Part shown: piece after piece, positions 25,140 to 35,400 of the stretch
How the letters are laid out: each line of letters opens with the position of its first letter
Numbering within the stretch: the stretch's first letter is position 1
From: Acanthopleura granulata
Taxonomy: Eukaryota > Mollusca > Polyplacophora > Chitonida > Chitonidae
NCBI GenBank assembly: GCA_016165875.1
Contig: JABBOT010000007.1
Location: 7,845,245-7,909,244, forward strand
DNA length: 64,000 nucleotides
Direction: 5' to 3'
Notes under the pieces: model-generated
The model's input: the letters and a program-made list of their open reading frames with translations, nothing else
What the model was told of the DNA's origin: nothing
Database searches by the model: none
Position numbers and translations under genes: made by a program

Positions 25140-25750
25140 GGCTTCACTGACCAATAGTCTGACCTTCACAGCTGGTCAGCAGGCTAACAACCCATCAGAG
25201 CATCATGATTTGGGTCTGAAGTAAAGTATCAAAAACAAGAATTTTAATTAAAGTTTCCACAGCACAAAAGATATAAATTTTGTAGTCTGTAAATAATGTT
25301 ATTGTTAGCGAAACGCTGAACTGAGCTAATCGTATCAAGAACGACAACTGTCTTCAGAACTCTGCAACGCACATTAATAAAGGCTAGACACTAAGGAAGA
25401 AAAGACGCCATGAAGTATCTTAAAAAACAATGAATTTTAGTGTGAGTCTCGAGGTAGGAATATGATGATCGAAATCTAACCTTGGTTAATAGGATAACTT
25501 CCTACACATCAATATGAATTGATATACGTGGAATAATCGCCGAGTCAAGTACAAGTTCCGGTCACGTGTCCATGGCTATCGGCAGAAATGGCAAATCAGG
25601 ATAATCTCCTCTACATGTTCCTTCTGTGGGGATTTAGTCCATCAGCTGTCATGGCTATCACGGTCATCACTGTCCGGGATCGGCAAGGTGTCCTCAAGGT
25701 CTCTGATGACGCAATAAACAAGCACCGACATTAGGCAGTTTTTAGTCAAA
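25140..25750 (-). repeat. Right arm of large inverted repeat, unit D
   Basis: Reverse-strand copy of the 23,165-23,830 arm, in order d', c' (about 25,200-25,440) and b' (about 25,530-25,740). It is directly comparable with 6,740-7,380 in unit B. The spacer to the left arm is about 1.3 kb. Confidence 0.65.
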
Positions 25751-26334
25751 TCCATAGACGAGGTAGACTGAGGTTTATGGCCTTTTATTATCAACAGTTT
25801 GATACAGGTGTCACATAAATGAAGACATCGAATAAAACTCGCAAACAGAAAAAAAGGAATCGACCGTTATAGTAATACGGAGATTACTGATCAAAAATTT
25901 AATTGATTTCTAGAGTTAATCAAATTGTCTGACATTTTTCAGCACGAGATATAACACTGGTTACATGGCATTTTCACCAAAGCAGAGCCCCAAGATGAGA
26001 AAAAGTAGGATAAAAACGGGAAAGAAAGTCATTTTCCCTGAATAAATACCTCTGCCCGTTTGATAATGGAGCTGTGTAACGACTGGCAGATATCAGTGGT
26101 ACATTAAAAACAATAATCGAACCAGTTTCCGCCAAATAAACAGTATGATATGTTACTATGTTGTTATTTTTTCAACTATTATTATGGTCGTAACCACAGA
26201 TAAAGTCCGATGTATGCAATGAATCCCAGTATAATTCTTACTCTCCCCTTATACATGTACTTAAATATCATGGGTGTAAAATCTGAATGTCAAAGGGAAA
26301 CCTCCGGGGCACAGTCTTTTCGGGCGCTAACGAA

Positions 26335-26565
26335 GCGCAAAGACCCAGAAACCTCCCACCAATGCGGTCGTTGTGAGTTCAAGCCAGCTCATGCTGGCTT
26401 CCTCTCTGGTCGTACGTGGGAAGGTCTGCCAGCAACCTATGGAAGGTCGTGGGTTTTCCCCGTGTTCCGCTCGGTTTCCTTCCACCATAATGCTTGCCGT
26501 CGTCGTATAAGTGAAATATTCTTGAGTCCGGAGTAAAACAACAATCAAATAAAAAAATAAATCAC
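26335..26565 (+). mobile_element. SINE-1 copy, near full length
   Basis: This copy keeps the B-box-like segment 'gtgagttcaagccagct' (about 26,370), then 'aaggtctgccagcaacct', 'ggtttccttccaccataatg' and the tail 'gtaaaacaacaatcaaat' followed by an A/T-rich tail. SINEs are transcribed by RNA polymerase III from an internal promoter and copied by LINE reverse transcriptase in trans. That is family knowledge, not shown here. Confidence 0.7.
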
Positions 26566-26889
26566 AAGAAACACTGATGCATGAGTTAATAATTTTTTTC
26601 CTGAACTTACATCTCTCAGTTTATATACTGTATTTGTACTTTTCCACCGAGCAGATCAAGTTCGTCATTTGGTATTTGTATTTTTCCGCCGAGGAGTTAG
26701 CTGTATCTGTTACCAACAAGGAGGTCATGCTAATGGACAATAATCATATAGGAAAATGAAGGAATGTCCTACATACAGTGCCCATAAACTGTATTTAGAC
26801 CTTGTATCTAAGGCATGTTCTTGAGAAAGTGTCTCACTGAGTTGATTTCACCCGTAACCAGGTTAGAATTCATGAGAACATTACAAAAC

Positions 26890-27830
26890 ACAGGCAAAGT
26901 TCAAGGTGGCATATCTAACACGTTTTTCTTTAAATAAAAGATTAAATAAAACATTAAATACTTTGTGTATCTAGGTGGTTTTGAACAAGCAGCCATATTC
27001 AGTGGGTATAGAACCACTATTCTCTTCAAACTCCTCACAGAACTATTTTGCGCAAATGCTTTGGGTGTATGTCAAAAACTCAAAGAGTCGGCCCAGGCGT
27101 TTTTCTTGCACATATCTCAGGCATTTTCACAAAAAATATTAAACTTTTTTATTTCCTTACAAGCACACCAGAATATTAGGGGAAAACTTTGATATACAGA
27201 TATTTTTACCTGCTTTTTTGTTTTTGTTTTTGTTTTTTTTTTTTTGGATGGGAGGATAATGGAGCTATAACCCCTCAACTTGGTCATCTTGTACCAGTCC
27301 AACGTTTTCCTGATGCATCATACCATTGTAAGCACAACACGTTCCACAGGAGATCACAGAAAAGGTCAGAATTTATGAAGTTCTTCATGAAAACATGAAA
27401 CTTTATCCTTTTTCTCTCAGTCTCGTACACCGGATACATCCGAAGACGTGACGTAATGTTGTCTTTTTTACGTGTGAACTTTGGCAATAAACTTGACATG
27501 TAGTGTTTGTAATCTGTAAGGACACATGATATGCTGGAGAGCTGCTTGACGAGTCTAAGTGTCACAGGAAAGGTGTCTAGCTTATTGTCTGAAAGAGAAA
27601 CTTGCGTGCTTCGTTCGTTTTGGGCGAGACGCTGGTTTATGTTTCCTGGGTTATACATTTCACTGTTGTAACAAAATGTTTTTTTATAGAAGGACAAAAA
27701 GTGAAAAACTTAAACATTTGCTATTAATCAAATGAAATAAGTTTAATTTGTTGAATGTCTATTCCTGAATATTAATTTGTGTGCTTGCTATTACATAGAA
27801 ATCACTAAAAATTCACTGTGGTATTAACAT
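26890..27830. other. Unit D-specific block of unknown origin
   Basis: Colinearity between unit D and unit C is good up to about 26,870 ('gatttcacccgtaacc') and resumes at about 27,840 with the inverted f block. The intervening roughly 0.94 kb has no counterpart I can find in units B or C. It contains a (GTTTTT) tract at 27,213-27,245 and the longest reading frame of the array outside minisatellites (27,284-27,697, minus). No terminal repeats were recognised. Confidence 0.5.
27284..27697 (-). CDS. Hypothetical 137-residue ORF with one LRR-like segment
   Basis: This open frame runs 137 codons from an ATG at 27,697 on the minus strand. I do not recognise the protein. Residues about 33-56 (beginning VSLSDNKLDTFPV) resemble one leucine-rich repeat of the LxLxxNxLxxFPxxLxxLxxL type. 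A single repeat is weak evidence. The remainder is basic, with no clear membrane segment or catalytic motif. It lies in the block found only in unit D. It could be a stray exon of an LRR gene carried in with that block, a pseudogene piece, or a chance frame in AT-rich DNA. No splice sites were established and no neighbouring exon was found. Confidence 0.2.
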   Translation of the reverse strand: MSFYKKTFCYNSEMYNPGNINQRLAQNERSTQVSLSDNKLDTFPVTLRLVKQLSSISCVLTDYKHYMSSLLPKFTRKKDNITSRLRMYPVYETERKRIKFHVFMKNFINSDLFCDLLWNVLCLQWYDASGKRWTGTR

Positions 27831-28249
27831 TTGTTCGTCGGTTTTTTTAAACTGCAGAAAAATCTAACCCAACAGCGTGAAATTTCTGAGTGTCCATTTA
27901 ATTCTGTCTCGTAAGCTGATGTATCTCTCTCAACTGTGAATACTAATGGAGTTTCTTGAAGCCTTGTGTTAATGGCTTGTCAAAAAAGCTCTATCGTCTC
28001 AACGACAGAAAAATGACTTTGAGTGAAAAAAGAAGTTAACATAATACGAATACCCAAAGAATTCCAGGACCAAAAAAATCCGGCTCCTATAGATTTTAAG
28101 ATTCAAAATGTCCATAGCTCTTTAAAGGGAGAACATTCCTAAAAATGGGATAATCTGAATTGTTTATTTATTTTGCAGTTTTACTTGCGCGAATCTTCTC
28201 TTGTCGTAATGACCACCTTGCTTCCTTCTAATATTGTATACCATTTTTT

Positions 28250-28500
28250 TATATTTATTTATTTGATTGGTGTTTTACACCGTACTCAAGAATATTTCAC
28301 TTATACGACGGCCAGCATTGTGGTAGGAGGAAACAGGGCAGCGCTTTCAATCCATTCGCAGGTTGCTGACGCACCATTTCACGTTCGGTCGGAGAGGTAA
28401 CCAGCATGAGCTGGACTTGAACTCACAGCGAACCCACAGCACCGAGAGGCACGAGATCACTGGAGCGCTAACTCCCTCGGCAACGGAGGCATCCTGTTTT
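28250..28500 (-). mobile_element. SINE-1 copy, minus strand
   Basis: On the reverse strand it runs from 'cctccgttgccgaggg' through the B-box-like 'gagttcaagtccagct' to 'gagtacggtgtaaaacacc' and a 'aataaataa' tail. It is one of the longest copies. The head resembles a tRNA: the A-box region reads 'ttgccgagggagttagcgc'. It lies in unit D at a point where unit C has no SINE. Confidence 0.7.
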
Positions 28501-29564
28501 ATGTAATGTTGCTTAAGTTTACTGTTTCACCAATTTATAGACAGGCCCTCTAGCGTGTTGGCGTCAAATTATACCAATGAAATCTTACGACATACCTCGA
28601 GGTGTTTTATAAATTGATTGATTGCTTTATTACTAGAGTCATGGCTTTGTCTTGCAGATCTTCCAGTCAGTATCTACACCCCTCGGGCTCTTTTCAGAGC
28701 GCCTATATTACATTAGGCCACAACCGAGAGTCGTCTGCGTCCTCAGAGTGTAATGCAGGTCAGTTTATTCTTAGTCCATCTGTCGGGGAAGTCATTTAGG
28801 CTTACTCCAGCCTTGGACATCATCGCTATATAACCTGTGGCTGTGTCGGAAACCCTGCCTTGGTTCCTTCAGACAGTCGAATATCCACAATCCGTCTAGA
28901 GTCACACCGATCGTGTCTGGGCCACAGATTCTTTTGAAACGATCGGCCCAGATTAATTATTGTCTGGTTGTTTTTCTGGCAATAAGGCTTTACAACTTGA
29001 GGCTCTGACATTCTGATTTCACACTCATGGCATTTAAGTACATGTATAACGAGGTCGTGTGTTAAAATTATACAGGAATTTCTTTCCTAGAGCGGACTTT
29101 ATCTGTGGCGACGAGAGAAAAAATAGGTGAAGCACATGATAACATCTCATTCCGTGCTCATATCTGGTGGAAAATGGTTCGAATAATCCATTTTTGGTAA
29201 CACACCCATAACACTTGTCATTCGTTACACAGCTTTATCACCAAACGTATAGAGTTACTTATTCAGGGGAAATGATTTTGTACTTTTTCCCGGTTTTTTC
29301 CCACTTTTTTGTTTTCAGGTCCTACTTCTGTGAACATGCCATACCTGTATAACCAGAGTTATATCTGGCTCTTAAATACATCTGACAATTGTTTTTCTAA
29401 CAAACGTATGTATTCACGTACCTGTATAAGGAAGGCATGGTTCATATTTATAGTCCAACACAGAGTGAGTTTCACCATATCTTGCTTTTACCTTGGTTCG
29501 TTACTCATCAACTACTGCAAAATGCGCTTTAGACAAACCAGATAACGAGACAGAGATGATAAAT

Positions 29565-29680
29565 ACCTGCGGTAGATTTATGAAAGAGGCTGCGGTTGAT
29601 TCATACAACCAGATTGCTTCAGATTCATCGCAGTGGACTTATGATAGCAGTGGAGAGTCAATGACCTATCTCCTCATGAA
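29565..29680 (+). repeat. GATTCATG minisatellite, unit D (short)
   Basis: Only about four or five degenerate units ('gatttatgaaagaggctg', 'gattcatacaaccagattg', 'gattcatcgcagtgg'). It follows directly on the SINE-2 empty site. This is the shortest version of the array. Confidence 0.65.
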
Positions 29681-30539
29681 AGAAGGGACACGCGTGCCAA
29701 TTAAGTTATATTAAAATTCTCTAAGCGTTTAGAATAACTTCTGCAGAAATTTTAAGAATGTGATAGAAATTAAGAAATCAACTCCTTAAGAAACAATCCT
29801 GAAAATATTCCAAGTATGACGGAGAGCAGTGCTGCTGAGTTAAACCTGGCAAATTGACACGAGCTTATATTCACCAGACAGTATTTCAACAGTTATCTGT
29901 GAAATTAAGGTTGCCTTCATCGAGGCTCTTACCGCTCATTTTATACCGGTGGCACAGGCCGGCTTAGTTTTGGGTACATTTCTAGCGTTTACCACCAAGG
30001 GATAAACAGTTTTAGCTGTGTTTATAGAGTGCTCAATGTAAAACCAGTAACTTTTACTCTCCTTCCAATCCTACACAGAAAGCCCCGGCACTAATTTGTA
30101 ATCTCTTCGCAATAACTAACAGAAGTAAAGTAAGATATCACAGGCTAGCCAATTTCCAAACGCGGCCTCTATCTGTGGTAGTGAGGGTAGTAGTCGTTGA
30201 ATAAACACGACAGCATATCATTCTGTTTATGTTGCGGAATCTGGCTTCATGGTTGCATTGTTTATAATGCCTGTCAATCGTTTCACCGTTACACAGAGCC
30301 ACCATTACGTTTACAGGTCCATTCACTCAGGATTTTTTTTTATTCTCTGTCTTGTTTGTTTTGTTAATTTTTTCTTTGTGGTGAAATTTGACACTTTAGC
30401 CATCGTTTCTATGTTGTATTTAGAGGACGACGTAGTTTGGATGAAAATATGATTTGTCATAATCATGACTATAGTCCAAAATTAAGCTGGGAGTAGTTTG
30501 TGCTTAGAGAGAACTAGGAACATGTTAAACCAACAACAA

Positions 30540-31000
30540 CGCAAAATCAACTATCTGAAAACAAGATACTTGTGATGGTATTTCTGGAAGGCAACCAAAA
30601 CGATGTTAACTAATGACCCTAGCTCGCTCATTTATCTGTCTGACATTAAATGTAAGAATGTACCGACGCCTAGACCGAAGTTAGAAAATGGAGGATGAAG
30701 ACGGTGCAAGTTCGGAGCGAGTTACCTCGGGTTTATGCTGATCCATCTCCAGGTGGTTTGGAGGAGATGTGTATATTAAATTACTGCCGCTAAGAAACAT
30801 TGCTTCTCTGAGATAAACAAGAGCCCCTTGGCTTGCTCTTGACACGGGAATCTGTTTAACGTCACTATTAGCACTTTTACCTTCACACCCGGTTGAGTTT
30901 TACCTACAGGCTGACTGAAGTTAATTAAAGAAAACAACGTAACCGTTTTTGCGTAAAAATAAATCCAAACTTTAGTGTCACAAATTCAGTCGGCATATAG
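30540..31000 (+). repeat. Array unit E (truncated stump)
   Basis: The sequence from about 30,540 repeats the beginning of units A and D. It includes the 'cgctcatttatctgtctgac' block at 30,627, the block at about 30,760 matching 240-300 and 13,862-13,930, and a weaker match at about 30,910 to 420 and 22,720. The similarity fades at about 31,000 and the following sequence is not seen elsewhere in the window. This is therefore the right end of the array against single-copy DNA. Confidence 0.65.
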
Positions 31001-32299
31001 AGCATCCATTAAACAATTGGGTGATAAGAGGTCTACTTCGCCGTTGGTAGTTGTGTTGACGGCACGTGTATAAAACGATGCTGAGAGGGGTATTTCAACA
31101 ATAGCCTTTTGATGACTCATAACATTTTTTATCCTGCTTGACCCTTATGTGTGGCTAAGTTGTGTTTTTGTGTTAATCGGTTCGGTTCGGAATTTCAGAA
31201 TTTACATGCTACATTTGCATACAGTTGCTGATGTTTTTCCGATTTAGTTTTGGTTTTCTCTTCTTTAAGTTTCGTGATTACGTATGACTGTATAGTGAAG
31301 GCAGCGATGTGAAGTGAAGCTAGTAGCCTGTGCGTCAGTCCCGCATTGTCTTGCTGCGCATGCATTAACAGGTGCCCGTCCTTTCCTTCAACCAGGTATT
31401 GATCGGGAGGGATGTAACGAAAGCTTAGTCGGTCTGAGTTTGTTCAGTGATTAAGGAATGTATGGTTACGTTTTATTGAAGGTAGCTTTTTTTATCCTGG
31501 ATTTTCTTTACCTTGTGGATGCTGGAGAAAGTTTCAATCAGCCGCATACATAACAGCCTTTCCCTGTTCAGCTTTCGGTGCAATTTGCGCATTGGTCAAC
31601 AGACATAAAAAAAACGACCATATTAATGACACAGAGTCAAACACTGTCCATTGTTAGACAGGTCCCTTGAGTTTCGGCATTAGGGGGATAAAACTTATCG
31701 AATGACACCCTCCTAGCTTGTCTTTTATCGATCGGTTTAGTAAGCTGAGTCTTCTTGGAGCAACTATACAAGAATTCTCCGACGTCCCCGATAGGCGGTT
31801 CATTGCGTCAGACGGATCTCCAGTGCAACGAGGTTGATTGCGAATTCAAGCCTTGTTATAATCCAAATCGAGTGTCATGAATGCCGTAGAACGTCGCAGG
31901 TTCCACGCTAATTGTCTGAGTTTATCAATGCGGCGTTACATGCGGGCACTTGTTATTCTCGCGCTGTGCGGATCCTCCTGCCGCTGTGTGCGATCTCGCT
32001 GAATGCTTGCTTTATTCGTGGACTGCGGTGTTCAGCATCAGTCAGTGTACCGGTGCCTGATTTTGCCAACCTACCAGCGCAAGGCTGTCTTTGTATATAG
32101 GATTAAATCAAAGATCACAGCGCCTGTCTCTTTCTTGACTTCAGCGCCTTTTCAAAGAACATGGTCGTATCGCAGATGTTTATAAACGGTGAATTCTGAT
32201 TCCTCCCTGAGATGCAAACCGAGTTGTCTAGGATAGGCTAAACAAACAAACAAAAAAAAAAAACAGCAAGTGAAGAAAGAAGCTTTCAGTCTGCCTACC
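31000..32299 (+). other. Single-copy flank, possible 5' region of a gene
   Basis: Directly right of the array. The stretch at about 31,800-32,100 looks richer in CG dinucleotides than its surroundings ('gcggcgttacatgcgggc', 'ctcgcgctgtgcggatcc'), which could suit a promoter or 5' UTR. A 24-codon upstream frame with a signal-peptide-like hydrophobic stretch (start MRRYMRALVILALCG) lies at 31,928-32,002. No TATA box or initiator could be assigned with confidence. An A-rich run precedes the candidate start at 32,300. Confidence 0.25.
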
Positions 32300-32407
32300 A
32301 TGGATATCTTACATTGGACTAAATCGTACCTGAAAATAATCGGCGGTATAACTATCGTGGGTATGTATGTCTTTTTATCTGTTCATACTGCAGGAATATT
32401 TTCGTAA
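32300..32407 (+). CDS. Candidate initiator exon, membrane-anchor-like peptide
   Basis: The ATG at 32,300 has a good animal start context ('taccATGg'). Read straight on, the frame gives 35 residues (start MDILHWTKSYLK) with a hydrophobic run from about residue 13, ending in TAA at 32,405. A donor-like site 'gtgg|GTATGT' at 32,360/32,361 would instead end a 61-bp first coding exon in phase 1. A short polar N-terminus followed by a hydrophobic segment is the pattern of a type II signal anchor or first transmembrane helix. I do not recognise the family and could not find a second exon in the window. It may also be a chance ORF; this is the only place in the right half where start context, peptide and donor coincide. 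Confidence 0.25.
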   Translation: MDILHWTKSYLKIIGGITIVGMYVFLSVHTAGIFS

Positions 32408-35400
32408 CTCTAGCCACGCCATCCGATAATGTGGATGTGCTTGGTTTTCCAATATCTGCTCATGCCTGGCTTCTTCGACGGTCGTCCTTGGCCCAGGAAA
32501 GAAAGAAACTCAAAATGCTTATGAATAATGGCCCTAGATTAGTGTACAACCGTCTGTTACTGAAAGGCATCTTCATTATTAAGACAAATCTGTTGATAAG
32601 GGATGTATACTGGAGTTGTTGAAACGATAACATGTGATGCACAGTTAGAATATCTTAAACAAAAACAGTTGCATACAGTCTAGAAACTATTTTGTAAACT
32701 TAGACATAATGCCATGTTCTAATTTTTAAGTAATGCTAAAGAGGAATATGTATACTGCAACATAATGTTATCATATGTTATGGACAACAGAATAACTAAT
32801 TACAGCAGCAAAAGAATTCTGTTGGCATAACAGAACAGATCTTTCGTATAGAACATCATGGTTTATAGCAATAACATAAACCATTCTACTATCAAAGAGA
32901 AAACATAGTATTTTGTCATTTCAGCAGATTAGAGTGTAGAGGCCGTGATATACACTTAATGATTGCATGTGTGTGTGTTTCTCCACATCCATTGCTGAAT
33001 ATTTGAGAACCATTTGGTGAACTAAATTCTGTGCTTGCCATACATACACATTGCTGGTTAACCTCAAAAACACCATTTATATTATCGTATATTTGCAATG
33101 TGTAAACGTTTGTAAAAGGTAAAGATGACATCTAATCCGGTAAAATGTGGGAGCATGTGTTGTTACTCAAGGTTCCTTCATCAAATGATAACTTCATCTT
33201 GTATCATGTATGTTATGACGGCCCTATTTCAAATGATTTACTTAACCTAGAAATGTTTACAGTTCATCTTTGGCCGATAACCGAATATTGACAATAAAAC
33301 CAGATAATTATCTGATATGTCTATAATTCCACAGTGTCTCGTAAAAACGGTTAATATAATATAAATAAAGGCAGGGAGTGCATCTATCACTTCTGTGTGC
33401 CGTCTTTGATGTGTATTTGGATTTCACGATAGGAATTTACCGTCCATTAGTACGAAGTAAAATGGTGACAACTTGGTGGGGCAATTTACTTATATCGATT
33501 TTACAGTTATATATAGCAGATAAGCTACGTGGAGCCGTGCAATAAAGACTTGGTAAAGAGTATCTGACACTGTTCTTTTCTTCTATTCCATCCCTGAAAA
33601 TATACTCTAATCAAACATTGTTATCATTATTCCAATGGGAAGGTAATGTTATCATTACACCAAGGCTGACTTCTGTGCGCTTGCTATAAACAAAACTGTT
33701 TCTGTAGTCATACATATTTTACAGACCTGAGCTTTTGTCAAGGGAACTAATTTCAAAATAGAAGAACAGATCGACTGAAATCATGCATCTTCGTGTTCGA
33801 GAGAATTCTGAACACTTCTTTCACAACTTCTGAATACTTTTAGAATTTCAAATATTGTAAATTTTGTGCAAATAATGGCTTGAGTGTTCATATCCATGCA
33901 CTGAAGCAAACTCACCCAGGTCTTGATTCCCCATTTTTTTCTCAATTCTTTGACAATTTTATCACAATTTCATGATGCCAGTGTTTGCACTGTAAATACG
34001 ATATATGTAGAATTAACCTGTAAACTGCATATTTATGCGAACAATTAAATAAGTTCCATGAAATTACCAGATACTTGCCGTCCATGCACGGTACCCCCCT
34101 TTTCCACGTTTTTTTTTCTATAATCAAGGCTTCACTTTGACTTCGTGGATCAGTTGCTATGTGTTTTGTGACGCCATCTTGATCATCTTTAACCCGTAAG
34201 AAACTTTGAGAAACTTCAGTGATAAAACTTTTTGCAAAACAAAGCTTTCCTCTATTGCCCCACGCGTATATTTGACTGTTGTCATTAGTGTCTTCAATAT
34301 ATATGGAAGCCTCACCGCTCTGAAGTTCTGAAGTATATTCATAATTTTAATTAAAACAACCATTAGTATATTTCGGAAACCTTCTGCATTATTAATATGT
34401 GGTATTATGTACTTGATGACTTGTATATATTCACTGATCACGTACTCAATGCGTGAGTAAGGTCATGGGAGGGATAATACAATTATGAATTATTTAGTTA
34501 ATCTTAGAACATCAACTAAAATACGCCTTAGTTAACGTTCAGTCTCGTTCCTTTCTCTATTTTATATGTTGGATACATTCATTTACACCGGAGGTCATCT
34601 CTTCGTGCCTCTAGTTTTTATTCTGACACCTTGCGCAGGTAGGTCAAATTGAGTTCACCAAAATTCACCTAGTTGTGGACCCATCGGGGCATTTGCCTCA
34701 AATGTCCACCGTGACCTTGAACAAGATATATAGATGAATTTTTGTGCTCAAATATCCCATTTGATGATTTAGATAAAGGTTAGTCTGTAAGTTGACGGAA
34801 ATACCATTCATTCATTCTGTTATTTCACTCCTTGTCCCACAAGATGGCACCTGCGGTAAACACTTGCAATGTACACTGATGGCGGAATAGAACAGCAAAT
34901 ATTATTATGCCTCAAAGTGTGATCCTTGGTTTCAATTGGTCAATACACTGTCACATGATATTCCACAAAACATGATGTACAACGGTCACGAGACAGTGTA
35001 CAATGATCACGCGTTAACAGCCAACGATCTCGTGCGTTTATTCTAAACGGTCATCTCTCTAACGTTCACTTCCTTATAAAATAAACAATCGAACGATGGC
35101 TTTGTCAGCCAGCGGTGGAGTAGAAGTCCAGCAATGCAGGGCTTCAGCAGAGCAGGTCATATTTTTTACCTTTTACTTTCACTTTCTTTCGGTATAATAA
35201 AACATATAGAGTATGTCATGGGATGATATCAAAGGAATTGTGAGCTCTCGACAATTGATACTCAACAATCCTGTGATAGCACAGCACGGCATGCACTATC
35301 TGTATATTATACACTATTAATGGACATTCCTTCATTAATTCCTACACTGCCTTGGGTGTGTATTTCAGTCCAGGACACTCCTTCAGTGAAGTGAAAGAGA

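Larger units (their letters stand above)
22260..30540 (+). repeat. Array unit D
   Basis: This is the fourth unit, with a start-to-start distance to stump E of about 8.28 kb. It has both inverted arms (23,165-23,830 and 25,140-25,750), the f block (24,600-24,870) and an inverted f copy that is partial (27,840-27,970). It also holds a block of unknown origin at about 26,890-27,830 that I do not find in B or C. Three SINE-1 copies lie in it (about 22,510, 26,335 and 28,250). The minisatellite is only about 110 bp (29,565-29,680). The site where units B and C carry the other SINE is empty here (29,562-29,574). Confidence 0.7.

Noticed and set aside
1..31000. An integrated virus or LTR retroelement as the array unit
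   Set aside because: No reverse transcriptase, integrase, capsid or polymerase motifs and no direct long terminal repeats were seen in any unit.
34157..34441. 94-codon minus-strand frame as a gene
   Set aside because: No recognisable motif, AT-rich surroundings and no splice or promoter support. Frames of this length are expected by chance in 64 kb.
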